This document shows positions 54,467 through 62,468 of a stretch of DNA of 64,000 nt, piece after piece. Origin of the DNA: an uncultured Collinsella sp. (GTDB taxonomy: Bacteria > Actinomycetota > Coriobacteriia > Coriobacteriales > Coriobacteriaceae); the NCBI GenBank assembly GCA_958415625.1, contig CATYZI010000001.1, positions 1 through 64,000 on the forward strand, given 5' to 3'. The number at the start of each line of letters is the position of its first letter. Position 1 is the first letter of the stretch. Position numbers and translations under genes: made by a program. A model generated the notes under the pieces. It made no database searches. It was not told where the DNA came from and worked only from the letters and a program-made list of their open reading frames with translations.

Positions 54467-56248
54467 TTACTTGCTCGCAAACAGCCAGATTGCGATGATC
54501 ACCAGGATTGCGGCGATGATGCAGACGATGGCTCCGGTGAATTTGACGCGTGAGTCGCGGGTACGCTTGCGCACGTCGTCTTCGGCGGCCTCGAGTTGGG
54601 CAACTTCGCGCTCGGTCTCGGTATGCTCGGCCTTGTCGCGTGCCAAGGACCCGGCGAGCGATTCGGTGATTTCGGGATGGTCATGCACCTCGGTCGCCTG
54701 CTCGATAATCGCCTGCGCATGCGCGGCATCTGCCCGGGCGTTTGCGGTGGCCTGCTCTTGCTCGCGGCGTGCCTTGTCCTGCGCGGTGATCTTTTCGCGC
54801 AGCTCGCGCTGACGCGTCGCGGCGGCAGTTTTTGCGGACTGCAGCTCGTCGCGCGCGGCATCTGCCTCGGCCGTTACGGCCTGGTGCGCGCGTTTAGCGT
54901 CGGCGATGGGAGCCTGTGCCTGCTCGACGGCCTGCTCGGCGGCGGCAAGTGAATGCTCAAGATCGGCGGTCACGCGCGGAATGTCTTCCTCGGCCTTGCG
55001 GAGGGCGTCGGCAGCGTCGGAGATTTGCATAGACAGCTCGCTGGTGCGCACGGTGTAATTGGCGGGATTTGCCGAAGGGTTGCGCTGTAGCTCGGCATAC
55101 TCGCGACGCAAGGTCTCGAGCTGTGCGCGCGTAGCATCGGCAGTTTGTCGTGCGGCGGCGACACCGGTATCGCGCTCAGCCTTCACTTTGTCGCGGATGC
55201 GCTTGGAATCTTCGAGTCGACGAACCAGGCGGTTGCCGGTCTCGCGTGAACTCGCCTCGCGGGCTTCCGCGGCGTCGAGTGCAGCCTTCAGGCGGAGTTC
55301 GGTCGCATCGTCCTCTGCTTTCATTTGCTCGAGCTGGCCCTTGAGCTCCGTCGCTTTGGCGGCATGGGCATCACGGTTAATTTCAGCTGCCGCAGCGGTC
55401 TTTTGTGCCGTGGCGATTGCCTGGCGCTGGTCGGCGATGATCTGATCGTAGCGGCCTGCGATGTCCTGGCGCGTCTCGAGCTCCTCTGCCTGGTCGGCGA
55501 TGCGCTGCTCAAGCTCGGACAGGTGGGCGCGGGCATCGGCGAGTGCCTTCTTTGCGGCGTTCATCTCGCGCATGGCCGACGCGCCCTGGGCGATAAAAGT
55601 GCCCACTGCGTTAGCGGTGTTTGAGACGGCGCTCCCCAGGTCGCGGCTCGTGGCGGGGGCATGCGAGGTGGTCGGGTGCGCGGCCTCGGCGGCATTCGTA
55701 TCGGCAGTCTGCGGCGCGGCGATATTGCCGGTGCCGCCTTCGATCACGGAAAAGCCCGCTGCATGCGGGTCGACCGCGTCGGTGCCGATCGTGGGATGCT
55801 CGAGCTGCAGAAACGAGGGCATAGTGCTGCCCTGATCGGCAACGGGGGTCTCGCCGGGTACAAAGGTCGAGGCGGCCTCGGCAGCCTCTTCCTCTTCGGC
55901 GTCAACGTCGGCATCGGCGACAGCGTCCTTCATCGCTTTGACGGCATCCATCATGGAGTCCATGACGGCGTCGAGCTCTTCTTCCGAAGACACCTCGATG
56001 GGGCCCGCTGCTTGCGGAGCGTTCTCAGCCTTGGGCTCAGTATCGCTCGGGTCCGGCTGCTCTAGCTGCTCTTCTTTGTCTTGCTCTGCGGCGACATTTG
56101 CGTCTGCGGCCTCGTCTGCGGCGGCAGGAGCCTCCTCGACAGCGGTATCAATGCCGCCATCGCTTCTGGTGGAAGTATCGCAGTCGTCAATGGTGTCTGC
56201 GGAATTATCAATATGCTGTTGAGTCTGGGGGTCCAGCTCGTCTGTCAT
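54467..56248 (-). CDS. Tail-anchored coiled-coil protein, unknown function
   Basis: 593 residues. The first ~200 are acidic and disordered (Glu/Asp/Ala-rich); residues ~230-560 form long coiled coils rich in Ala, Glu, Arg and Gln (ALADARAHLSELEQRIADQA, RQRELREKITAQDKARREQ). The C terminus is a single membrane helix (GAIVCIIAAILVIIAIWLFA) followed by SK. This makes a cytoplasmic coiled-coil rod fixed to the membrane. The start at 56248 follows GAGGAG with nine bases spacing; 56254 is an alternative. No family is recognised. A scaffold or cell-division role is only a guess. Confidence 0.7.
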   Translation of the reverse strand: MTDELDPQTQQHIDNSADTIDDCDTSTRSDGGIDTAVEEAPAAADEAADANVAAEQDKEEQLEQPDPSDTEPKAENAPQAAGPIEVSSEEELDAVMDSMMDAVKAMKDAVADADVDAEEEEAAEAASTFVPGETPVADQGSTMPSFLQLEHPTIGTDAVDPHAAGFSVIEGGTGNIAAPQTADTNAAEAAHPTTSHAPATSRDLGSAVSNTANAVGTFIAQGASAMREMNAAKKALADARAHLSELEQRIADQAEELETRQDIAGRYDQIIADQRQAIATAQKTAAAAEINRDAHAAKATELKGQLEQMKAEDDATELRLKAALDAAEAREASSRETGNRLVRRLEDSKRIRDKVKAERDTGVAAARQTADATRAQLETLRREYAELQRNPSANPANYTVRTSELSMQISDAADALRKAEEDIPRVTADLEHSLAAAEQAVEQAQAPIADAKRAHQAVTAEADAARDELQSAKTAAATRQRELREKITAQDKARREQEQATANARADAAHAQAIIEQATEVHDHPEITESLAGSLARDKAEHTETEREVAQLEAAEDDVRKRTRDSRVKFTGAIVCIIAAILVIIAIWLFASK

Positions 56249-56542
56249 AGGCATGTGCTCCTCATCGTTGTTCGTCACCCTATGATAAAGTCTCGCGCCG
56301 ACATCCCGCGCCCCGCAGCAAAGTTTCAAAACGTGTTCGATGACTCGTTGCATTAACAAAAACTCGGTCGCTCTATCCAATTTTTACTTGACATTCCCTT
56401 CGCCGAAAGACGTTGCACCGTTCGCCTGCCATGGGCTTTATTTTTCACTTGAACCCGCTAAAGTTGCATGTCAGCTTTTGGCGCGTGAAGTTGGATGCGC
56501 GCAGTCGACGGGCGGGCCCGTCGCGATTTGAAAGGACTTTGT

Positions 56543-57343
56543 ATGGGACTTTTCACTGGTAAGACCGTGATCGTCACCGGCGGCGGCAAGGCCACGCTCA
56601 AGGACGGTTCCGCCGGCTCCATCGGCTACGGCATCGATATCGCTTTTGCCAAGGAGGGCGCGAACCTCGTCATCACCGGCCGCAACGTCGCCAAGCTCGA
56701 GGCTGCCAAGGAGTCTCTCGAGGCTGAGTACGGCGTCAAGGTTCTGCCTGTTCAGGCCGATGTCTCCGCCGGCCAGGACAACGAGGCCGTCGTGCAGAAC
56801 GTTATCGACAAGGCGATTGAGGAGTTCGGTCGTATCGACGCCGTCGTCAACAACGCTCAGGCCAGCGCCTCGGGTGTGACCATCGCCGACCACACCATGA
56901 ATCAGTTTAACCTGGCCATTTATTCCGGTCTGTATGCCACCTATCTGTACATGCAGAAGGCCTATCCGCACCTGAAGGAGACCAAGGGCTCCGTGGTCAA
57001 CTTTGCTTCGGGCGCCGGCCTGTTTGGCAACTACGGCCAGTGCAGCTATGCTGCCGCCAAGGAGGGCATCCGCGGCCTGACTCGCGTCGCCGCCAACGAG
57101 TGGGGCAAGGACGGCATCAACGTCAATATCGTTTGCCCGCTTGCTTGGACCGCTGCGCTCGAGAACTTCCAGGATTCCTATCCCGAGGCGTTCAAGGCCA
57201 ACGTCCACATGCCGCCGGCGGGCCACTACGGCGACGTCGAGAAGGAGATCGGCCGCGTGGTCGTTCAGCTCTGCGGCCCCGACTTTAAGTATATGAACGG
57301 CGAGACCGTCACCCTCGAGGGCGGCATGGGCCAGCGTCCGTAG
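56543..57343 (+). CDS. Short-chain dehydrogenase/reductase (SDR)
   Basis: 266 residues. SDR motifs: VVNNAQAS (NNAG-like), catalytic Ser in NFASGAG, and YAAAK (Tyr and Lys of the YxxxK). The glycine-rich nucleotide loop carries an insert: TGGGKATLKDGSAGSIGYG instead of TGxxxGxG. C-terminal FKYMNGETVTLEGGMGQ is normal. The ATG at 56543 follows AAAGGAC; longer frames lack a ribosome site. The substrate is unknown. A hairpin like that of queA follows the stop. Confidence 0.9.
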   Translation: MGLFTGKTVIVTGGGKATLKDGSAGSIGYGIDIAFAKEGANLVITGRNVAKLEAAKESLEAEYGVKVLPVQADVSAGQDNEAVVQNVIDKAIEEFGRIDAVVNNAQASASGVTIADHTMNQFNLAIYSGLYATYLYMQKAYPHLKETKGSVVNFASGAGLFGNYGQCSYAAAKEGIRGLTRVAANEWGKDGINVNIVCPLAWTAALENFQDSYPEAFKANVHMPPAGHYGDVEKEIGRVVVQLCGPDFKYMNGETVTLEGGMGQRP

Positions 57344-57345
57344 GA

Positions 57346-57374
57346 GTTACGGCGTTTTACCAAACGCCGTAACG
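57346..57374 (+). terminator. Terminator-like hairpin after the SDR gene
   Basis: GTTACGGCGTTT (57346-57357) pairs with AAACGCCGTAAC (57362-57373), as after queA, and family A copy 3 follows as in the queA case. Confidence 0.7.
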
Positions 57375-57386
57375 GGCCGACGCTGC

Positions 57387-57486
57387 GCGGTCACCAGAGC
57401 GACAACTTGTCATTCAAAGAGGGCGGCATGACCAGAAGGTCTATGCCGTCCTCTTTTCATGCCAATTTGTTCGCTCTGGTGACCGC
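57387..57486 (+). repeat. Structured intergenic element, family A copy 3
   Basis: Outer arm GCGGTCACCAGAGCGA (57387-57402) pairs perfectly with 57471-57486. The mid stem around ACAACTTGTCAT pairs with ATGCCAATTTGT at 10 of 12 positions. The inner hairpin is extended: AAGAGG.CGGCATGACC pairs with GGTCTATGCCGTCCTCTT. Confidence 0.85.
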
Positions 57487-57530
57487 TCGCTGATGTTGTC
57501 AGAGCATCGGCGTTACCTTGACTGTTGGAT

Positions 57531-57691
57531 GTAGTCGTTGGGGACGTTCTTAAATGACTAGTCGAAAGGGACACTCTTGCCGGCACTTGGGGACAGTCCC
57601 TGAGTGCCGGCAGATTGGGGCGCTCATTTGCAAGATGGCGCTGAAGACTGTCCCCAACGTCTAGTCGTTTAAGACTGTCCCCAACGACTAC
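57531..57691. repeat. 161-bp inverted-repeat element (MITE-like)
   Basis: The 33-bp arms 57531-57563 and 57659-57691 are inverted copies matching at 29 of 33 positions (GTAGTCGTTGGGGAC at each outer end). An inner hairpin GCCGGCACT (57579-57587) pairs with AGTGCCGGC (57603-57611), its loop GGGGACAGTCCC. It lies in the spacer before tgt. Confidence 0.6.
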
Positions 57692-57764
57692 CCAACGACT
57701 AGCGCGGGAACCTGATCCTAATGCACTAGTTTCTGTCGAGTCGGTGCTTCTTGCGGGTTGCCCG

Positions 57765-57770
57765 TATAAT
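57765..57770 (+). promoter_or_regulatory. Probable -10 box of tgt
   Basis: TATAAT in TTGCCCGTATAATGG, 38 bases before the tgt start. A clear -35 is not seen. Confidence 0.55.
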
Positions 57771-57807
57771 GGTTTGCGTATGAACCGCAACCAAGGAGTT
57801 CCAGTTT

Positions 57808-58947
57808 ATGGACCAGAACCTTTTTAAATTCGACCTGATTGCCGAGGATCCGACGACGCACGCGCGTGCCGGCGTACTGCACACCCCGCACGGCGACATC
57901 GAGACGCCGATCTTTATGCCCGTGGGCACCAAGGCAAACGTCAAGGGTATTCCCACCGAGACCGTCAAGCAGCTCGGTGCCCAGATCGTGCTTGCCAATA
58001 CCTATCACCTGTCCATGCGTCCCGGCGAGGACACCATCGCCGAGCTGGGCGGACTGCACAAGTTCATGAACTGGCACGGCCCCATCCTCACCGACTCGGG
58101 CGGTTTCCAGGTCTTCAGCCACAACGACGCCGTCAAGCTCACCGACGAGGGCGTGCGCTTTATCGTCAACGATTACGACGGCCGCCACGTGTTCTGGACG
58201 CCCGAGGACAACATGGAAATCGCCATGAAGCTCGGCTCCGACATCTGCATGCAGCTCGACCAATGCCCCGGCTATCCTGCCACGCGTGCCTATGTCGAGC
58301 GCGCCGTGGAGCTGTCGAGTATGTGGGCCGAGCGCTGCTACAAGGCTCATACCCGTGATGACCAGGCACTTTTTGGCATCGTTCAGGGTGGCATGCATCT
58401 GGATCTGCGCCTGCGATCGCTGCGCCACCTGGAGGAGTGCGGCGACTTCCCCGGCTACGGCATCGGCGGCTACTCGGTGGGCGAGGACCATGAGACCATG
58501 TTCGAGACGCTGGCGCCGCTGGTTTCCGAGTACATGCCTAAGCACAAGCCGCGCTACCTCATGGGCGTCGGCAACCCTACCACGCTCGTGCGCGGCGTTG
58601 GCGTGGGCATCGACATGTTCGACTGCGTGCTGCCGACGCGCACTGGCCGCATGGGTACCGCGTTTTCGAGCGAGGGTCGCCTCAACTTCCGCAACGCGCG
58701 CTTTGCGCACGACGACGGCCCCATCGACCCCACCTGCACCTGCCCGGTGTGCACGGGCGGCTACAGCCGCGCGCTCATCCGTCACATGGTCACGCAGAAG
58801 GAGATGCTCGGCGGTATTCTGCTGTCGATGCACAACATCTACTACCTGCTCAACCTTATGCAGCGTGCCCGTCAGGCCATTATCGAGGGCCGCTACGGCG
58901 CGTTTGTGAGCGACTGGATGAACAGCCCTGCGGCGGTGGACTACTAA
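57808..58947 (+). CDS. tgt: tRNA-guanine(34) transglycosylase
   Basis: 379 residues. Swaps guanine 34 of GUN-anticodon tRNAs for the queuosine precursor base. Catalytic Asp motifs TDSGGFQVFS (~97) and GIDMFDCVLPTR (~270) are intact, and the zinc site CTCPVCTGGYSRALIRHM is present. The N-terminal HARAGVLHTPHGDIETP is normal. The ATG follows AGGAGTT. With queA and queH it supports queuosine modification; no synthesis genes for the base (queCDEF) are in the window, so precursor may be salvaged or made elsewhere. Confidence 0.97.
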   Translation: MDQNLFKFDLIAEDPTTHARAGVLHTPHGDIETPIFMPVGTKANVKGIPTETVKQLGAQIVLANTYHLSMRPGEDTIAELGGLHKFMNWHGPILTDSGGFQVFSHNDAVKLTDEGVRFIVNDYDGRHVFWTPEDNMEIAMKLGSDICMQLDQCPGYPATRAYVERAVELSSMWAERCYKAHTRDDQALFGIVQGGMHLDLRLRSLRHLEECGDFPGYGIGGYSVGEDHETMFETLAPLVSEYMPKHKPRYLMGVGNPTTLVRGVGVGIDMFDCVLPTRTGRMGTAFSSEGRLNFRNARFAHDDGPIDPTCTCPVCTGGYSRALIRHMVTQKEMLGGILLSMHNIYYLLNLMQRARQAIIEGRYGAFVSDWMNSPAAVDY

Positions 58948-59096
58948 GAGCGGCGCGGGCGCTTGCAAAGCGCGGGCAACGGCAAGGGACGAGCGCCGGC
59001 CGGTCATCACGTTCGCTAACACCGTCTGCGCGACCGATGACCGATAGCTTGCAAGCACTTGATGCATCGTGGGTACCATACCGAATAGTTGATGTT

Positions 59097-59144
59097 CGGG
59101 CGGGTGTTTGGCGCATGGCGTCGACCCCGCCCGTTTTTCTTTTT
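59097..59144 (+). terminator. Terminator between tgt and LOG-family gene
   Basis: CGGGCGGG (59097-59104) pairs with CCCGCCCG (59126-59133), followed by TTTTTCTTTTT. Confidence 0.85.
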
Positions 59145-59160
59145 CTCGATAGGAGCACCC

Positions 59161-59919
59161 ATGATTAAGAATGAAAACGTCGAGGGCGAGCCTGCCTACG
59201 ACGAGACGTACCGCCGCGGCCCCGTGGTCATGCGCGGCCCCATGATTCCTAAGGACAACACCTATGCCAACTTGCTGGCGCCCGAGGAGTCGACCGACTG
59301 GCTGCATGCCGATCCGTGGCGCGTGCTGCGCATTCAGGCAGAGTTTGTCGATGGTTTTGGCGCGCTTGCCGAGCTTGGTCCTGCAGTGACCATCTTCGGC
59401 AGCGCCCGCACGCCCAAGACCGATCCGCTCTACAAGGCGGCGCGCACGGTCGGTCGCAAGATCGCCCAGCGCGGCGTGGCGGTTATCACCGGCGGCGGTC
59501 CCGGCGTCATGGAGGCGGCCAACAGGGGAGCGGCGAGTGTCAACGGCAAGTCGGTCGGCTTGGGTATCGAGCTTCCGCACGAGCACGGGCTCAACAAATA
59601 CGTGAACCTTGGCATGGACTTCCGTTACTTCTTTGTGCGCAAGACTATGTTCGTCAAATACAGCTCGGGCGCTATTGTGTTTCCCGGCGGGTTTGGCACG
59701 CTCGACGAGATGTTCGAGGTGCTCACGCTGGTGCAGACGCACAAGGTAAAGCGCATGCCGCTCGTGCTGGTGGGCACCGAGTACTGGCAGGGTCTGTTCG
59801 ACTGGCTCAACGGCCCGGTGATGGACGCCGATATGATTAGCCCGCTCGATCCGGAGCTTGTGCACATCACCGACGACCTCAACGAGGCCGTCGACATTGC
59901 CCTGAGCGGGCTGATGTAG
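59161..59919 (+). CDS. LOG-family (TIGR00730-type) Rossmann-fold protein
   Basis: 252 residues with a 55-residue N-terminal extension, then TIFGSARTPKTDPLYKAAR, VITGGGPGVMEAANRG and FPGGFGTLDEMFEVL, the Lonely Guy signature. LOG proteins hydrolyse nucleoside monophosphates to base plus ribose phosphate, and some make cytokinins; the bacterial role is mainly nucleotide turnover. The start ATG follows GGAGCACCC. It stands alone, upstream of the toxin-antitoxin promoter. Confidence 0.92.
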   Translation: MIKNENVEGEPAYDETYRRGPVVMRGPMIPKDNTYANLLAPEESTDWLHADPWRVLRIQAEFVDGFGALAELGPAVTIFGSARTPKTDPLYKAARTVGRKIAQRGVAVITGGGPGVMEAANRGAASVNGKSVGLGIELPHEHGLNKYVNLGMDFRYFFVRKTMFVKYSSGAIVFPGGFGTLDEMFEVLTLVQTHKVKRMPLVLVGTEYWQGLFDWLNGPVMDADMISPLDPELVHITDDLNEAVDIALSGLM

Positions 59920-59951
59920 GGTGCTGTGACTGTTGTTATAGTAATGTGAAC

Positions 59952-60005
59952 GGCATACTGATGCTATTTAACATCAGTATGCCATCTAAACTGGGTATAC
60001 TGATG
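59952..60005 (+). promoter_or_regulatory. Operator array of the toxin-antitoxin operon
   Basis: GGCATACTGATG (59952-59963) and CATCAGTATGCC (59972-59983) form a perfect inverted repeat. A third half-site GGTATACTGATG (59994-60005) follows. These lie just before the antitoxin ribosome site, as expected for antitoxin-toxin autorepression. Confidence 0.8.
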
Positions 60006-60031
60006 CAAAAGACGAGGCGAGGAGGTCGCGT

Positions 60032-60331
60032 ATGTCTACTGCAACGGTTAAGCCTACGACGGTTCGCATCGAAGAGGGGCTCAAGGAACAGGCGACTGAG
60101 TTCTTGGATACGGTTGGTCTGAGTCTCAATTCGTATCTCAACCTTGCTGTTCGGCAGCTGGTAAATCAACGAAAGATTCCTTTTGAGATCGTAGGAAGGG
60201 CGGAGGTGCCCAACGAGGCAACGAGGCGTGCCATGGTGATCGCCGAAGCTCATGAGTTGGGGATTCTGCCGGACGACAGCCCGTCATTCAATAACGCTGA
60301 TGAGCTTATATCATTCCTCGATGAGGACTAG
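60032..60331 (+). CDS. RelB/DinJ-family antitoxin
   Basis: 99 residues. The N-terminal ribbon-helix-helix region (TVRIEEGLKEQATEFLDTVG, LSLNSYLNLAVRQLV) is characteristic of RelB/DinJ antitoxins; the C-terminal part (ATRRAMVIAEAHELGILPDD) binds the toxin. GAGGAGG precedes the ATG. It is two bases upstream of the toxin gene, and the operator array suggests autoregulation. Confidence 0.9.
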   Translation: MSTATVKPTTVRIEEGLKEQATEFLDTVGLSLNSYLNLAVRQLVNQRKIPFEIVGRAEVPNEATRRAMVIAEAHELGILPDDSPSFNNADELISFLDED

Positions 60332-60333
60332 CG

Positions 60334-60642
60334 ATGTTTGAGATTAAGGTCGAGGCTCAGTTTAAGGCGGATTACAAACGGACGATGCGCATCCATCCGC
60401 AGCTAAAAACCGAGTTTAAGGCGGCGGTCGCAGAGCTTGCGGCTCACGGCTCGCTTCCCGCGGAATATGGTGCCCACGAGCTTTCAAACCCGGGCGGCAA
60501 CTACAACGGCCACATCGATTTCCATCTATCCGATGGCTTGGTCGATGTGGTCGTTCTCTACTTGCCGCATAAGACTAATCCTGTGATCCGGCTGGTCAGA
60601 ATGGGCTCGCATGAGGAACTATTCCAGGGCCCGCAGGGCTGA
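60334..60642 (+). CDS. YafQ-type toxin (RelE superfamily)
   Basis: 102 residues. The fold signature (FKADYKRTMRI, LAAHGSLPAEYGAHELS, LVDVVVLYLP, IRLVRMGSHEELF) agrees with YafQ, a ribosome-dependent mRNA interferase. The His in MGSHEELF and the acidic/basic residues of the active face are present; YafQ usually needs a catalytic His. It is inhibited by the upstream antitoxin. The AT-rich start (GCGATG) suggests translational coupling. Confidence 0.9.
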   Translation: MFEIKVEAQFKADYKRTMRIHPQLKTEFKAAVAELAAHGSLPAEYGAHELSNPGGNYNGHIDFHLSDGLVDVVVLYLPHKTNPVIRLVRMGSHEELFQGPQG

Positions 60643-60657
60643 TTGCCGATTTCTAAG

Positions 60658-60720
60658 TTGCGGTGGAATAGGGATTGATTTGCGGCTGATAAGCCAAAAA
60701 CAGTCCCTATTTCACCGCAA
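60658..60720. repeat. Palindromic element, family C copy 2
   Basis: TTGCGGTGGAATAGGGA (60658-60674) pairs with TCCCTATTTCACCGCAA (60704-60720) over 17 bases with one G-T. Compare 54374-54438. Confidence 0.8.
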
Positions 60721-60735
60721 GTGGTATGGGTGGCC

Positions 60736-61596
60736 CTAATTGGCAGGTTGGTAGCGGGGGCAGTAACTGATGGCGATGGCGTCGACGCCTACGTGGGTGG
60801 CGATGGTGCAGCCGATGGGGCCGGTGCCGGCGTCCACGTAGTCCTGGCCTGCTAGCGCTTGGTTGACGAGCTCTTGCTCCTCGGCGGCGCCGGTCGTGAG
60901 CAAGCGAACGTTTGAGCCTGGGTGCTCGGTCAAAAACTCGAGGCAGTCAGCCATGGTGTTGGCGACGATGCGCTTGGCACCGCGGCCCTTCTTGATGGCC
61001 TTGATCTCGCCCGATTTCCACTCCGGCGAAACGGCCAGGCGAATGTTGAGCATCTGCGTGAGCTGGCCGGCGAGCTTGGGCGCACGGCCGTTCTTAACGA
61101 GGTTCTCGAGCGTGCGGGGAATCAGCAGCAGATGGGCGTCGGGCAGCGTCGCGCGGACCTGCGCCTCGGTCTCGTCCAGGCTGCGGCCGTCCTCGCGCAT
61201 GGCCAGCGCGTACTCCACGAGCAGGCCCTCGGCACCCGAACCGGTGCGCGAATCGATGCAGCGCACGTCGAGCTCGTGGGTCTCGGCCACCAGGTTGGCG
61301 TTGGCATAGCAGGCGGACCACTCGCTGCACAGCGAGATAAAGATGGCGCTGTCGTGGCCGTCGGCGAGCACGCGGTCAAAGAGCGCCTTGAACTCGCCGG
61401 CGCTCGGCTGCGAGGTGTGCGGCAGCTGCTCGGAGCCGGCCATGCGGGCGACGTACTCCTCGGCGGTAATCTGCACCTGGTCGAGCAGGTCCTCGCCCTC
61501 GATAATCACATGCAGCGGAATCACGTAAATGCCGAGCTCTTGGGCGCGGGCGGGGGAGATGTCCGACGTGGAGTCGGTTATGATGGCAAAAGACAT
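60736..61596 (-). CDS. DegV-family fatty-acid-binding protein 2
   Basis: 286 residues from the ATG at 61596, which follows AAAGGTG. The N-terminal motif FAIITDSTSDISPARAQELG is classic DegV, followed by LPHTSQPSAGEF and IFISLCSEWSACYANANL. The C-terminal ligand domain holds RTLENLVKNGRAPKLAGQL. It probably binds a fatty acid for a kinase of the FakA type, encoded elsewhere. It is only distantly similar to the DegV at 45684, so they are not recent duplicates. Confidence 0.9.
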   Translation of the reverse strand: MSFAIITDSTSDISPARAQELGIYVIPLHVIIEGEDLLDQVQITAEEYVARMAGSEQLPHTSQPSAGEFKALFDRVLADGHDSAIFISLCSEWSACYANANLVAETHELDVRCIDSRTGSGAEGLLVEYALAMREDGRSLDETEAQVRATLPDAHLLLIPRTLENLVKNGRAPKLAGQLTQMLNIRLAVSPEWKSGEIKAIKKGRGAKRIVANTMADCLEFLTEHPGSNVRLLTTGAAEEQELVNQALAGQDYVDAGTGPIGCTIATHVGVDAIAISYCPRYQPAN

Positions 61597-61746
61597 AATT
61601 GCACCTTTCGTTGGGGCGTTTGCGCGCCGCCTTCTGAGAGCAAAGTGCGACAAGTATAGTGGAGTTGCTCTACATTGCTAGGTTCAATTGTTGAATAGTC
61701 AACAGTTTGAAGTGGTGGTGTGGAAATCATCAACTGGGGAAGAGGG

Positions 61747-62415
61747 ATGCCGATGGAGGCACTGGAGATATGCAGGCGGCCGATTGTGCTGTTCGATTTT
61801 GACGGCACGGTGGCCGATACGGGTCGGGCGGTGATGACCTCGACGCGCAAGACGCTGGCTGCGCGCGGGTTTTCGGAGGCGCAGATGGGTGACCTGCGCC
61901 GCATGATCGGGCCGCCCCTGTGGAAGAGCTTCCACGACTTTTATGGCTTTTCCCGCGAGGAGTCGCTTGTGGTGGCCGATGAGTACCGCGCCTTTTTTGA
62001 TGAGCTGGGACCGGGGGAGTACCCCGTGTTCGATGGGATTCCCGAGCTGCTGGATGGGTTGGCCGCCCAGGGCAAGCGTATGGCCGTGGCGACGTCGCGC
62101 ATGGAGGCAAAGTGCATCGATATGGTGCGTGAGCTGGGGCTTTGCCAGTTCGAAGCCGTGGTTGGCATGAATTCGCCGCAGGGGCGCGAGACCAAGGCAG
62201 ATTCGGTCCGCGATGCGCTGGCGGCGCTCGGTGGGACGGCCGACGAGGCCGTGATGATCGGCGACCGCTTTAACGATGTGGAGGGCGCGCACGCGATGGG
62301 TGTGCCGTGTATCGGCATCTATTCGGGCGCGGCGGCGCCGGGGGAGCACGAGGCCGCGGGTGCCGATGCGGTGGTGCACTCGGTGGCCGAGCTTGCTAAA
62401 CTTTTCGCTATATAA
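61747..62415 (+). CDS. HAD-family phosphatase (phosphoglycolate phosphatase-like)
   Basis: About 222 residues. HAD motif I is LFDFDGTVADTGRAV, motif II lies in MAVATSRMEAKCID, motif III/IV in KADSVRDAL and VMIGDRFNDVEGAH. A helical cap of the Gph type follows motif I. Substrate unknown; the family includes phosphoglycolate, pyrophosphate and sugar-phosphate phosphatases. Starts at 61747 and 61753 both fit a GAGGG ribosome site. It is 53 bases upstream of the M20 peptidase. Confidence 0.9.
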   Translation: MPMEALEICRRPIVLFDFDGTVADTGRAVMTSTRKTLAARGFSEAQMGDLRRMIGPPLWKSFHDFYGFSREESLVVADEYRAFFDELGPGEYPVFDGIPELLDGLAAQGKRMAVATSRMEAKCIDMVRELGLCQFEAVVGMNSPQGRETKADSVRDALAALGGTADEAVMIGDRFNDVEGAHAMGVPCIGIYSGAAAPGEHEAAGADAVVHSVAELAKLFAI

Positions 62416-62468
62416 GTATGTGATGTGAGGGGCGGGCACGCTGCCGCTCATTGGTAAGGAGGTCGTCC

